From Actinomycetota bacterium (GTDB lineage Bacteria; Actinomycetota; Actinomycetes; Nanopelagicales; Nanopelagicaceae), in contig SYEK01000035.1 of the NCBI GenBank assembly GCA_005800815.1, positions 1 through 64,000 of the forward strand: 64,000 nt of DNA. The letters are read 5' to 3'. Numbering within the stretch: position 1 is the stretch's first letter; each line of letters opens with the position of its first letter. This document shows positions 18,954-28,194 of the stretch, in pieces. The notes under the pieces are model-generated. The model ran no database searches. It was given only the letters and a program-made list of their open reading frames with translations, and had not been told where the DNA came from. A program made the position numbers and the translations under genes.

Positions 18954-20345
18954 ATGATTACAACCCGCGTTAACTTAGATAATCGCCAACTTGCAGAACT
19001 CCGAGCAATAGTTGATGGTCGTGTAAGTACAAGTGAATCCGTCTTGGAACAGCATAGTGCCGACGAATCAGCAGCGGTGCCTAGTTACCCATCGGCAGTT
19101 GTGATGGTAAACAATGTTGAAGAAGTTTCCAAAGTTTTGGAATATTGTAACAAAGAGTTAATTCCTGTTGTTGCATTTGGTGCTGGCACATCTCTCGAAG
19201 GTCACGTTGTGCCTCTTTTTGGTGGAATTAGTTTGAATCTTTCAAATATGAACAAGATTATTGAAATTCGCGCAGATGATTTATTGGTTCGAGTAGAGGC
19301 TGGTGTTCAGCGAAATGCACTCAATGATAAATTAGCAAACCAAGGACTCTTCTTTTCGGTAGATCCAGGTGCTGATGCAACTCTCGGCGGAATGGCAGCA
19401 ACATGCGCAGCCGGCACTACAACTGTTCGTTATGGAACCATGCGCGAAAATGTTATGGCGTTAACTGCAGTGTTAGCAGATGGAACGATTATTAGAACCG
19501 GACGTGAAACACGTAAACAATCTGCAGGATATGACTTAACCAGACTTCTTGTTGGATCTGAGGGCACCTTGGCAGTTATCACCGAAATTACACTCCGCGT
19601 ATTTGGAATTCCTGAAAAGATGGCCGCTGCGGTTGTCTGTTTCCCTTCGTTGGAAGATGGCGTGCTTGCTGCAACAACAATTGTTCGAGCTGGAATTGCT
19701 ATTGCAAGGTGCGAATTTTTAGATGCGAAATCTATTCGCAATGTTAATGCCTACGATCAGATGACTTTATCTGAACTTCCAACGCTCTTCTTTGAATTCC
19801 ATGGGAGTCCAGTTAGTGTGGAAGAGGACTCGCAAGCAGTAAAAGTAATCACTAAAGAATTTAATGGTTCAGAATTCACATGGACGGCGGATGAAGGTGA
19901 ACGACGCAAACTTTGGCGCGCACGCCACAATGCCCACTGGGCAAATTTTGCTGCCAATCCTGGAAAGCGTGAGTTAAGTACGGATATAGCTGTTCCAATT
20001 TCACGCCTCGCTGAGGCGGTAGACATTGCTGTGCAAATTCTTAATCAACATCCTTACGAATATTCAGTATTGGGCCATGTAGCAGACGGAAACTTCCATT
20101 GCGCAATCATGTTGGATCCATTGAAACCAGAAGAACTCATTGAAGTTCGCCACATCACACATGACATTACCTTGGAAATCATTGCAATGGGAGGAACGTG
20201 CACTGGCGAACATGGAATTGGTTCCGGAAAAATTACCGCTCTAGTTGAGGAAACTGGACAAGAAGCAGTGGATGTTATGCGAGGAATTAAATTATCTATG
20301 GATCCTAATTGGATTCTTAACCCTGGAAAAGTAATTAGTATGTAG
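18954..20345 (+). CDS. FAD-linked 2-hydroxyacid oxidase/dehydrogenase (GlcD/D-lactate type)
   Basis: A 463-aa FAD_binding_4 protein with a FAD-oxidase C-terminal domain. The FAD segment shows GAGTSLEGH, then DPGADATLGGM and GSEGTLAVITEI; the C-terminal domain shows GHVADGNFHC and GEHGIGSGK. The family oxidises D-lactate, glycolate or related 2-hydroxyacids and passes electrons to quinone or cytochrome. The ORF track begins at GTG 18918, but ATG 18954 better fits the family N-terminus. The neighbouring oxidoreductases suggest a shared hydroxy-acid or sugar-acid pathway. Confidence 0.88.
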   Translation: MITTRVNLDNRQLAELRAIVDGRVSTSESVLEQHSADESAAVPSYPSAVVMVNNVEEVSKVLEYCNKELIPVVAFGAGTSLEGHVVPLFGGISLNLSNMNKIIEIRADDLLVRVEAGVQRNALNDKLANQGLFFSVDPGADATLGGMAATCAAGTTTVRYGTMRENVMALTAVLADGTIIRTGRETRKQSAGYDLTRLLVGSEGTLAVITEITLRVFGIPEKMAAAVVCFPSLEDGVLAATTIVRAGIAIARCEFLDAKSIRNVNAYDQMTLSELPTLFFEFHGSPVSVEEDSQAVKVITKEFNGSEFTWTADEGERRKLWRARHNAHWANFAANPGKRELSTDIAVPISRLAEAVDIAVQILNQHPYEYSVLGHVADGNFHCAIMLDPLKPEELIEVRHITHDITLEIIAMGGTCTGEHGIGSGKITALVEETGQEAVDVMRGIKLSMDPNWILNPGKVISM

Positions 20346-20356
20346 AGTGCATCAAA

Positions 20357-20627
20357 ATGATTATTGAACTTAAAGAGGAATTAAAACAAGCTAGTGAATT
20401 GATTTCTCGTACTGAGAATTTAGTAAGAGTGGTGTTATCGGGTCAGCGCAGCAGTTTCAAGCCAAGGCGGGTAGGAGGTAGGGAATATCCATGAAGAGAA
20501 CACGTCGCACTTAAATCAAATTATAAGAAAGCTTATAGAGGCAAGTCGGTCCTTGGATGAGGAAATTCCTCTTGAGAAGCCAATGGATTACTTATTTCGC
20601 AGGAAATTAACGAAATTTGGTACCTGA
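20357..20627 (+). pseudogene. Frameshifted small coding remnant
   Basis: An ATG frame (20357-20494, 45 aa, starting MIIELKEELKQASELISRTE) ends at TGA, while the +1 frame stays open from 20475 to 20627 and reads NTSHLNQIIRKLIEASRSL. Both parts look protein-like and together would give about 90 residues if one base were restored. No family recognised. It occupies the 285 bp between the FAD oxidase and the GMC gene. Confidence 0.3.
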
Positions 20628-20630
20628 AAA

Positions 20631-22154
20631 CTAGCTATTGCTGTTAGCAATTAGTTCGCCAGCTTTCCAGCCAATCATCATGCTAGCAGGATTGGTGTTG
20701 CATGAAACTATTGTGGGCATAATCGATGCATCTGCGATGCGAAGATTGGCGATTCCCTGAACTCGAAGCTCAGGGTCAACGACTGCTCCAGAATCAATTC
20801 CCATTCTGCACGTGCCTACTGGGTGGAACCACGTTGTTGCAACAGATCTGACGTAATCGCGAATTTGTGCATCACCTGAGCAGTCAGGTCCGGGAGCAAC
20901 TTCACCTGTAGTCCAAGGTGAGAGGGCTTTAGTTTTTGCTATCTCACGTGAAACTTGGATTCCACTGACTAAGTCATCAAGGTCCGCAGTTTCACTTAAG
21001 TAACGTGGGTCAATAAGTGGAGCAACGGCTGGATTGCTAGAGCGCAATTTTATCCAGCCTCGGCTCTGTGGCCTTACTATTCCTGGAATTACTGTGAAGC
21101 AATGTTCCGGAACTTCGTAATCTTCAACGAAATTCTTTTCATTCACGAACGAAATTTGTATATTAGAGCCAACTACTGATGGATTTGAGCCTACAAATGC
21201 ACAACTTTCAGTGACAAATGGATTACGCCCATCAATCTTTGAAGCAGATCCAAATGCAACACCTATTAACATGTGGTCGACTAAATTGCGCCCAACTTCT
21301 GGGAGTTCAATCACAGGTTTGATTCCAATGGAGCGAAGCTCCTCCGGTGCTCCAATTCCCGATAACAAGAGCAACCTCGGGCTATCAACTGCGCCAGCTG
21401 AAAGAATTAACTCACCACTGATAAAAACCTTATACTCTTTGCCATCTTTTATATATGTGATGCCCTCAACTCGATGAGAACTATTTAGACTTAATTTTTG
21501 CACTATTACATTTGTTTCAATGGTAATTGTCGGCCTTCCAATAATTGGATGCAAAAAGGCTCGATAAGAACTCTGTCGTTTTCCTTGGTAAATTGTAGAT
21601 TCATTCCATCCAGCACCTGAAAGTTTGCCGCTATTAAAGTTGTCATTATAATTAATACCGAGTTCACCACAGGCATCAATAAATATCTGTGACAGTGGAC
21701 TTTGATCCGCAACTACTGCAGGCATTAGCGGTCCGGAGGAAGATCCGTTACTCGTTCCTTCCATAGAAGCAAATGTTCGAAAAACTTCATCGAATCCCCA
21801 ACCATAATTTCCTAGATAACCCCAGGTGTCGTAGTCAAGACGGTCACCTCGGAGATACACCATCCCATTGATGCTGCTACTCCCTCCTAAAACGCGTCCT
21901 CTTGGCCAACGCATAGATCTATTATTTGCAAACTCTTGCGGAACAGTTTCATATTTCCAATCAATGTCAGTTCCCCAAAGACTAAAACATTTTGTGGGAT
22001 CCTGAATTTCTTTTCGCTCATCTGAACCTCCTGCTTCAAGAAGCAAGATTCGGGCACCAGTTCGATCTGACAGATTTCTAACAAGTGCGCATCCCGCAGA
22101 CCCGGCACCAATTACAACGTAATCAAATTCACTTTTCGATATTCCATTTGACAT
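20631..22154 (-). CDS. GMC-family oxidoreductase
   Basis: A 507-aa FAD flavoprotein of the glucose-methanol-choline family. It has VIGAGSAGCALVRNL with LLEAGG at the N-terminus, the GMC signature WPRGRVLGGSSSINGM near residue 83, and GRNLVDHM. The active-site histidine lies in TTWFHPVGTCRMG near the C-terminus, and NPASMMIGWKAGE closes the FAD site. It oxidises an alcohol or polyol to an aldehyde; choline and other polyols are possible. It faces away from the ADH gene across a long gene-poor interval. Confidence 0.92.
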   Translation of the reverse strand: MSNGISKSEFDYVVIGAGSAGCALVRNLSDRTGARILLLEAGGSDERKEIQDPTKCFSLWGTDIDWKYETVPQEFANNRSMRWPRGRVLGGSSSINGMVYLRGDRLDYDTWGYLGNYGWGFDEVFRTFASMEGTSNGSSSGPLMPAVVADQSPLSQIFIDACGELGINYNDNFNSGKLSGAGWNESTIYQGKRQSSYRAFLHPIIGRPTITIETNVIVQKLSLNSSHRVEGITYIKDGKEYKVFISGELILSAGAVDSPRLLLLSGIGAPEELRSIGIKPVIELPEVGRNLVDHMLIGVAFGSASKIDGRNPFVTESCAFVGSNPSVVGSNIQISFVNEKNFVEDYEVPEHCFTVIPGIVRPQSRGWIKLRSSNPAVAPLIDPRYLSETADLDDLVSGIQVSREIAKTKALSPWTTGEVAPGPDCSGDAQIRDYVRSVATTWFHPVGTCRMGIDSGAVVDPELRVQGIANLRIADASIMPTIVSCNTNPASMMIGWKAGELIANSNS

Positions 22155-22609
22155 TTTAGAACCTGCCTATTTCTAGAAATTAGTCCGAAAGTGCTATCAT
22201 ATTATTGGCATCTCTAGCAGATGTCAACGTTTTTCATATTGATACATAATTGTTCTGTTTGCCTAGCCAAATACAAAGGCCTCTTTCCATGGAGAGTGTT
22301 TTCTAATTTCTTCACCCATCTAATAGAAAGCCTCAAAACCTAAACCAACCAGTATGATGTCACCGATTCAAAGCGCGTGAGCCTATACATCGCGGCAAGA
22401 TTCTTTCCCAGCTATATTCCGGTCCACCACGCGTCTAACATCTGACCATAGCGGCTCCCATTGCTTCTTCCTGTTCCAGGTGCAAATGTGAATAGAGCGG
22501 TTGATGAAGTGCATACAATGAATATCGTTTCATGAGAAAAGGAATCTAAGAGTTGAGAAATGAGTATTATACATGATTAATAGAAATCAGAGACGAAGTT
22601 CTAAGGGGA
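22155..22609. other. Gene-poor interval in the island
   Basis: About 455 bp without a convincing ORF, AT-rich at both ends. It must contain the GMC promoter on the minus strand and perhaps one for the small ORF and ADH on the plus strand. The GMC ATG is preceded by a weak Shine-Dalgarno (AGGCAGG, seven bases away). No repeat or RNA gene recognised. Confidence 0.5.
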
Positions 22610-22747
22610 GTGACTTTGAAGTTGAAGGAAGTATTTGGAGTTGGCCCGGTTATATTGGCACTTCTCCTTGCTGGCTATGCGTCATCTAAATCTGACTCCG
22701 CAAGCTCTACTGTTAAAGATTTTCTAACTGAAGATGCCATGACGTGA
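22610..22747 (+). CDS. 45-aa putative exported or membrane peptide
   Basis: Too short for the ORF track. From GTG 22610 (or TTG 22616, with AAGGGGAG about four bases upstream) the frame encodes a short basic start, a hydrophobic run GPVILALLLAGYASS and a polar tail ending KDFLTEDAMT. This looks like a signal or lipoprotein-type leader. Its stop overlaps the GTG start of the dehydrogenase by four bases (GTGA), as expected for translational coupling. It could also be the remnant of a binding protein. Function unknown. Confidence 0.35.
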   Translation: MTLKLKEVFGVGPVILALLLAGYASSKSDSASSTVKDFLTEDAMT

Positions 22748-23865
22748 GGTCACTTGCCGCACTACTTTGCAAAAGTGGTGCTGATCTTCCGTATTCCATT
22801 TCTCGGCCACTTGAAATCGTTGAGGTTGATTTAGCACCGCCTCGTATCGGCGAGGTAATAGTAAAAATTGAATCGGCCGGTATTTGCCATTCAGATCTCT
22901 CTGTGGTTAATGGCTCGCGCCAACGACCCTTGCCGCTAGTTGCTGGTCACGAATCTGCAGGTGTCGTACTAGAACTTGGTAAAGGCGTCAAAGGTCTAAA
23001 AGTTGGTGACCATGTAACAACCGTGTTCTTGCCTAGTTGTGGTGCATGCAACGAATGTCGTTTAGGCTCTCCGGCATTTTGTTCTGTTGGAGCAACCTCG
23101 AACACACGTGGAGAGATGATTAGTGGTGGGTCACGAATTAGTTTTGATGGAACCTTGGTCAATCACTATAATGGAGTTTCTTGCTACAGCCAATATGCAG
23201 TTCTTGATCAGAGATCACTCATTAAACTTCCCTCCGATATCCCCTTCGATATCGCTGCACTCTTTGGTTGTGCGCTCTTGACAGGCATTGGCGCAGTTCG
23301 AAATTCTGCACACACTAAGCAAGGCCAATCATTAGGCATCTGGGGACTTGGTGGTGTTGGGTTATCGGCCCTAATTGGTGCAGTTATTTCTCAAGCATCA
23401 CCTATTTTTGCCATCGACCCTGTAGCATCAAAAAGAGATCTTGCACTTTCACTAGGTGCAGATTTTGTGCTGGATCCAAGTGAAAACCTGCGCGATCAAT
23501 TTCCCGATGGAGTTCTAGTTGCGATTGAGTGCGCAGGGCGTGCAGATACCTTGAAATCAGCGTATGACGCAACAAGTCGGGGTGGTACGACTGTCACCGT
23601 TGGCTTACCACCAGCCTCTGAGATGCTTTCAATTTCTGCACTATCTCTGGTCGCAGATGTGAAAACAATTCGTGGCTCCTATCTTGGCTCTGCAAATCCA
23701 CGGGTAGATATCCCAGAGTTTGTTGACCTTTGGAGAGCTGGAAGATTGCCGGTCGAAAGGCTACTTACATCTTGTGGGCCAATGTCGGATGTGAATGAAG
23801 CTATGGACGCGCTTCAAGGTGCTCAAGTGGTCAGGCAAGTAATTCATCCTCATCAGGTTAGTTAA
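22744..23865 (+). CDS. Zinc-dependent alcohol dehydrogenase (MDR)
   Basis: A 373-aa medium-chain dehydrogenase. Catalytic zinc ligands lie in GICHSD (C near residue 48) and AGHESAGV. The structural zinc loop is present (CGACNECRLGSPAFC), and the NAD site reads GIWGLGGVGLSALIGA. It is close to class I/III alcohol dehydrogenases and oxidises an alcohol or hydroxymethyl group with NAD. The GTG start overlaps the stop of the preceding small ORF. With the GMC enzyme and SDRs it suggests sequential oxidation of a polyol or alcohol. Confidence 0.9.
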   Translation: MRSLAALLCKSGADLPYSISRPLEIVEVDLAPPRIGEVIVKIESAGICHSDLSVVNGSRQRPLPLVAGHESAGVVLELGKGVKGLKVGDHVTTVFLPSCGACNECRLGSPAFCSVGATSNTRGEMISGGSRISFDGTLVNHYNGVSCYSQYAVLDQRSLIKLPSDIPFDIAALFGCALLTGIGAVRNSAHTKQGQSLGIWGLGGVGLSALIGAVISQASPIFAIDPVASKRDLALSLGADFVLDPSENLRDQFPDGVLVAIECAGRADTLKSAYDATSRGGTTVTVGLPPASEMLSISALSLVADVKTIRGSYLGSANPRVDIPEFVDLWRAGRLPVERLLTSCGPMSDVNEAMDALQGAQVVRQVIHPHQVS

Positions 23866-23904
23866 ATTTTACTCCATCAAATTTTTCTACTAAATTTTAA
23901 ATAT

Positions 23905-24687
23905 TTAGTACATCAAAATTCCACCACTTACATTAATTGTGGCACCATTAATAAATGAAGAGTTATCGGAGGCAAGAAAAAGTACGACCCGTGCTAGCTC
24001 CTCTGGTTGACCCATGCGGCGAAGTGGGCAAGCGGCCGTGGCTGCAGCAATAATTATTGGGTTATTGTCGTCATGTTGCATCGGTGTATCAATCTGACCA
24101 GGAGCTAGTACATTGACCCGAATCCCATATGGTCCAAATTGTCCAGCAAAACCCCGAGTCATGGTGACAACTCCACCTTTTGCCGCAACATAAGCATCGC
24201 TTCCGTTCACTGGCCCCGTCATCCAACTAGTGGAAGTGCAATTAATTATTCGACCTGGAACTTTTTGCTCAATCATTGCAGCACCCGCTGCCCGATTGAG
24301 GAAAAATCCAGAGCGTAAATTCACATTGAGTTGGTAATCCCAATCATCTTCAGTCACTTCTTGAAGTTTTTTGCGCCGCAGACTACCTGCGATATGGGCT
24401 AGAACAAATATCTCTCCAAAAACATCAAGGGTTTGTGTAATAATTCCTTCACAAGCACCGCTTGTTTGAAGATCTGCGACATGAAAAAAATGTCGAGACG
24501 GATCTTGCATTTCTTGGGATAAAGAAGCTAGCCCTGCCTTATTTTGTGAAGTCGCAAAAACCTTTGCACCTGCCGCCTCAAATAGGATGGCACTCGCACG
24601 CCCTATCCCACTTGATGCGCCGGTTACGACAACTACTTTGCCTTTAAGACCTAACCCTAGTGATAAATCAGGGAAGCTAGAAGGCAT
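23905..24687 (-). CDS. Short-chain dehydrogenase/reductase
   Basis: A 260-aa classical SDR: VTGASSGIGRASAILF near residue 19, AHIAGS in place of NNAG, CTSTSWMTG with the catalytic serine, YVAAKGG (YxxxK) and PGQIDTPM. Its start overlaps the 3' end of the enolase-superfamily gene by 11 bp, and it is the last gene of the minus-strand operon. In sugar-acid pathways such SDRs oxidise a 2-keto-3-deoxy acid or a lactone precursor; that role is inferred from context. Confidence 0.9.
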   Translation of the reverse strand: MPSSFPDLSLGLGLKGKVVVVTGASSGIGRASAILFEAAGAKVFATSQNKAGLASLSQEMQDPSRHFFHVADLQTSGACEGIITQTLDVFGEIFVLAHIAGSLRRKKLQEVTEDDWDYQLNVNLRSGFFLNRAAGAAMIEQKVPGRIINCTSTSWMTGPVNGSDAYVAAKGGVVTMTRGFAGQFGPYGIRVNVLAPGQIDTPMQHDDNNPIIIAAATAACPLRRMGQPEELARVVLFLASDNSSFINGATINVSGGILMY

Positions 24688-25819
24688 ATTTGGCTAGTAC
24701 TTTTTCATTAACGTTGATACCAAGTCCAGGCTTATTAGGTACACCGATTGTTCCATTCTCTGCGACAAATGGCTCGTCAACTAACTCATGTTGCATTGGG
24801 TTCTCATCAGGCTTGAGCTCCTGTAATAAGCAGCGCGATGTCGAGGCGGAAAGTGCAATAGATGCAGCAGTATTTACAGCACTGGACCAGGCATGGCTGT
24901 TAAACCACAAACCAGCGGCCTCAACTAAGCGAATAATGCCGAGTGCCCCTGTAATGCCCTCAACTCGTCCTACATCACATCCAATGACATCAAGAGTGCC
25001 GGAATTAATGACCTCGGTATAACCACGATAATCCCACTCGCGTTCTCCACCTGCAAAAAGAGTTGTTGTGTGTTGACGGAGCTTGCGGAAATGCTCAAAC
25101 TCCCATGGTTCAAATGGCTCTTCTATCCATTTGAGATTTTGCTCTTCCCATGTTTGTACACGGGCAATAGTCTCATCAACAGTCCAGTTAAGGGACTGAC
25201 CGCGATCCATCATAATCCACGCCTTCGGGCCGGCGGCAGTTCGTAAGTCTCTAACGAAATTGGTATCGCGATCAATATCATAGCCCACACGAGCATCACC
25301 ACGCTTTCCCATACCAATCTTGAATCCGATGTAACCATCATCTATAAACTTTGCATGGCGCTCTACTTCAAGATCGAGATTAGCATTCCACACATGTGTA
25401 GAAGCCAAAACAGGTAAGCGTGTATCAGTCGATGCATCACGCTTTCCAATCATCTGTATGAGTGATTGACCAATAATTTTTCCTTTGAGATCCCACAGTG
25501 CAATGTCGATTGCTGAAAGTGCAAAATGCGCAAGTCCTCCGCGATATGAGTACCACCAGGTCTGCTTACGGATATCACGCCAGATCCCAATATTTTGTGT
25601 TGGATCCTTTCCGATTAAGTCATTAATTAAACCATTAATGACTTCAACCGTTCCACGTGTGCTTCCTGGGAATTGAGTAATTGCCTCACCCCAGCCCACA
25701 TGGCCATCTGTTGATTCAATGCGTACAAAAGTGAGATATCGCATCGAGTTATTGTCATTTGGTTCTGGATATGTGACTGGATGGACTGTTACCCGTGCAA
25801 TTGTTGGAATATTTGCCAT
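24677..25819 (-). CDS. Enolase-superfamily dehydratase (mandelate racemase type)
   Basis: A 380-aa member of the mandelate racemase/muconate lactonizing group. The N-terminal capping domain precedes a barrel with the general base in GYIGFKIGMGK and metal ligands in MMDRGQ, WIEEP and AGGERE. A histidine in WFNSHAWSSA is the second base expected of acid-sugar dehydratases. MDRGQ replaces the more usual VDANQ. A strong Shine-Dalgarno (GGAGAG) precedes the ATG. Substrate undetermined. Confidence 0.85.
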   Translation of the reverse strand: MANIPTIARVTVHPVTYPEPNDNNSMRYLTFVRIESTDGHVGWGEAITQFPGSTRGTVEVINGLINDLIGKDPTQNIGIWRDIRKQTWWYSYRGGLAHFALSAIDIALWDLKGKIIGQSLIQMIGKRDASTDTRLPVLASTHVWNANLDLEVERHAKFIDDGYIGFKIGMGKRGDARVGYDIDRDTNFVRDLRTAAGPKAWIMMDRGQSLNWTVDETIARVQTWEEQNLKWIEEPFEPWEFEHFRKLRQHTTTLFAGGEREWDYRGYTEVINSGTLDVIGCDVGRVEGITGALGIIRLVEAAGLWFNSHAWSSAVNTAASIALSASTSRCLLQELKPDENPMQHELVDEPFVAENGTIGVPNKPGLGINVNEKVLAKYAF

Positions 25820-25850
25820 TTTTCTCTCCTTTTTTAATGCGGTCCTTGGA

Positions 25851-26798
25851 TTAGTAAAGATTTTCTGGATATGCAGGTTGCATCTCTGCCGTTGTTATCC
25901 AACCACTTCGTGCATGAATGATTCTTTGGATCGAATTCGCAACCATATTTTGTGAACCTACTTGTGAGCCAATGCCTGGCTTCAGTTGTGTAGTTTGAAA
26001 AACTTTACCATCAAGAGATAGTTCGATTTCATCTATTGCGCTTTTGCCAAGCGAGGGGAGATCAATATGTCCATAAAAATGTGAAGTAAACCAAACTTTA
26101 CCCTCCCAAAAGGCACTGTATGTTTGATTTACCCCTGCACTTTCACCAGCGCGCACGGTAAATCTTCCGGGTAAATCTATCTCCACCTCAGTAATAACGG
26201 GTAACAACTCTTTGGCAATTTTTTCAATCTTGAGTCCCATTGCCGTTGCGACAACAGTCATGGATTGTGGAAATCCTGCATGTCCCAAAATTTCTTCCTT
26301 CGCGACAGCCTCTGTAAATGCCTCTGGGGTTTTGCCCAGACCAATACGGGTAAGGACAGTTGCACCGAATCCTGCAATACTCACGGTGCGACGAACCGCA
26401 ACGGTGCATCCACGTGGAGCTGCACCAAGCAATGTTAGGACTAACGAATCAAAAATAAGTCCAGGATTAACCCCAGCTCCTGCTATTGAAACAGATTTAG
26501 ATTTAGCTAGCGCATCAATTTCGTCAGCTCGCTTTGCATCAACTGCCCAGGGGTATGCACATTCTTCTGCAGAGACTAAAACATTTGAGCCAGCCTTTAC
26601 TGCACGCTCAATATCGCTTGCGACATCCTTGAAGCGAGTAGTCGTAGCAATGATGACAACGTCGGCACCTGACTCAAGGGCTTTTGCGCTTTCATTTCGC
26701 CCGAATGGACCCAGAACTTTGTGATGCGAAACTGAAGATAACAATTGTGAAACGGTGGTCCCTAGTTGTCCTGAACCATAGATTGCAATCGTTGCCAT
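25851..26798 (-). CDS. NAD(P)-binding dehydrogenase, DapB/diaminopentanoate-dehydrogenase-like
   Basis: A 315-aa protein with a Rossmann motif at the N-terminus (IAIYGSGQLGTTVSQLL), then VVIIATTTRFKDV and GSNVLVSAEECAYPW, then GAGVNPGLIFDSLVLT. This resembles the dihydrodipicolinate-reductase fold as used by 2,4-diaminopentanoate dehydrogenase (Ord family). It lacks the usual DapB C-terminal signature and is not next to lysine genes. It sits between the two enolase-superfamily genes, so it probably acts on an intermediate of the same pathway. Confidence 0.7.
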   Translation of the reverse strand: MATIAIYGSGQLGTTVSQLLSSVSHHKVLGPFGRNESAKALESGADVVIIATTTRFKDVASDIERAVKAGSNVLVSAEECAYPWAVDAKRADEIDALAKSKSVSIAGAGVNPGLIFDSLVLTLLGAAPRGCTVAVRRTVSIAGFGATVLTRIGLGKTPEAFTEAVAKEEILGHAGFPQSMTVVATAMGLKIEKIAKELLPVITEVEIDLPGRFTVRAGESAGVNQTYSAFWEGKVWFTSHFYGHIDLPSLGKSAIDEIELSLDGKVFQTTQLKPGIGSQVGSQNMVANSIQRIIHARSGWITTAEMQPAYPENLY

Positions 26799-26820
26799 AA
26801 ATATCTCTTTGAGTTATTTA

Positions 26821-27936
26821 CTATCTATCTACGCGATACTGTGAGATGAAATCTTCATCCAGATCCCAACCAAATCCAGGAGAATCAGGAAGAACGAACT
26901 CACCATTTACCAAAGGCATGCGATTCCCAAGCATTTCCCAGAAAATCGGATCACGAGTTGGCGAAAATGATTCAACATAGGTTCCGTGAGGAATAGAGGC
27001 GAGTAAATGAGATGCAACTTGCGCTTCTTCGTGGTGACCCAGTTGCACGTCAAAGGATGCTGCAAGAGCTGCCACACGACGCCACTCAGTTGGTCCACCA
27101 CCCCAAGATGCATCGTAATTACAGACATCGATCGCGCCGTTCACCATCATCTCGCGCATACCAACACGGGAAATCTCACTTTGTCCTGCGGCAACATTGA
27201 CGTTTCCGCGGAGACGGATATCACGAAGACCACGCCAGTCAGCGTGCCAGCGGGTTGGCTCTTCAAACCATCGAAGTGAAATTTCGCCCTCAATATGAGA
27301 AAGAAAAGCGATTGCTTCATTGACGGTGTAACCCTGGTTTGCATCAACAACAAAGACAAAGTTTTCTCCAACAATGGACTTTGCTAAGCGAAGTCGTGCT
27401 GCATCTTCTTCAGGTGGTTTAGCACCAATTTTAAATTTCATTCCGACCATACCGATTTCATCCTTGAAAAAAGCGAGTTCACGCTCTAAATCAGCCTCAC
27501 TCGAGCCGTAGTATCCGCCAATTCCAATCATTGGAATCCGATCACGGAATCCGCCCCATAAGCGCCACAATGGCTGATTGGTGTATTTACCGAATGCATC
27601 CCAAATTGCGCTATCAACACATGCAATTGCCTGCATAGGAATCGCGCGATCACGCAGTTGGTCAAAAGTAACAGGTAGCATCGCGTGCCAAATTTTCTCT
27701 ACTTGCCTTGAATCCATGCCAGTTACAAGAGGGGCAATTTCATCATGAATAATGGAGAGGACTTCATTTTGTTCTTCATCGGTATCCGCGTTATAACTTT
27801 GGCCAACAATGCCATCAGATGTAGTGATGCGCGTGATGATTGTGCATCGGTTGCGCATCTTGTAATAGGAGCCCTTATAAAGATGCTTAAGTGGCACCTT
27901 AATTGGAATTGTTTCGATTTTTTCGATTTTAGTCAT
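26821..27936 (-). CDS. Enolase-superfamily enzyme (mandelate racemase/muconate lactonizing)
   Basis: A 371-aa second enolase-superfamily member, clearly diverged from its neighbour. The catalytic lysines lie in MKFKIG; metal ligands in VVDANQG, WFEEP and AAGQSE; the C-terminal base region reads LGHHEEAQV. It heads an operon of two enolase-type enzymes, a DapB-like dehydrogenase and an SDR. An AGAAAG Shine-Dalgarno precedes the ATG. Dehydratase or epimerase activity on an acid sugar is inferred; the specificity cannot be read. Confidence 0.87.
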   Translation of the reverse strand: MTKIEKIETIPIKVPLKHLYKGSYYKMRNRCTIITRITTSDGIVGQSYNADTDEEQNEVLSIIHDEIAPLVTGMDSRQVEKIWHAMLPVTFDQLRDRAIPMQAIACVDSAIWDAFGKYTNQPLWRLWGGFRDRIPMIGIGGYYGSSEADLERELAFFKDEIGMVGMKFKIGAKPPEEDAARLRLAKSIVGENFVFVVDANQGYTVNEAIAFLSHIEGEISLRWFEEPTRWHADWRGLRDIRLRGNVNVAAGQSEISRVGMREMMVNGAIDVCNYDASWGGGPTEWRRVAALAASFDVQLGHHEEAQVASHLLASIPHGTYVESFSPTRDPIFWEMLGNRMPLVNGEFVLPDSPGFGWDLDEDFISQYRVDR

Positions 27937-27954
27937 AGCTTCTTTCTTTAGTGT

Positions 27955-28194
27955 TTAGTTGGCATTACAAATTACTATCGCGTCACCTGTTTTGATTACA
28001 TCATTTTCTTTAAAAAGAAGTTCAAGAATTGTTCCGGCAATTGGTGAGGGAACTTCAACTGTCGCCTTATCTGTTTCAACTTCCATAATCATTTCACCTG
28101 CAGCAATTGTGTCACCTATGGCGACCTTCCAAACCACTAAGTAGACCTCATCAACGGTGTCACCAACGCGTGGCATCTTGATTGTCATCTTCAT
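27955..28194 (-). CDS. Free-standing lipoyl-domain protein
   Basis: A 79-aa protein that is just one biotinyl/lipoyl domain. The modified lysine lies in the conserved VETDKATVEV turn (K43). It lacks the peripheral-subunit-binding and acyltransferase domains of an E2. It overlaps the E1alpha stop by four bases (ATGA), so it is translated with E1alpha and E1beta and should carry acyl groups from them. No lipoate ligase or E3 is encoded in the island; these would have to come from the core genome. Confidence 0.88.
   Translation of the reverse strand: MKMTIKMPRVGDTVDEVYLVVWKVAIGDTIAAGEMIMEVETDKATVEVPSPIAGTILELLFKENDVIKTGDAIVICNAN

Noticed and set aside
26212-26724. 170-aa plus-strand ORF inside the DapB-like gene
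   Set aside because: A shadow frame: biased composition and no promoter or start signal.
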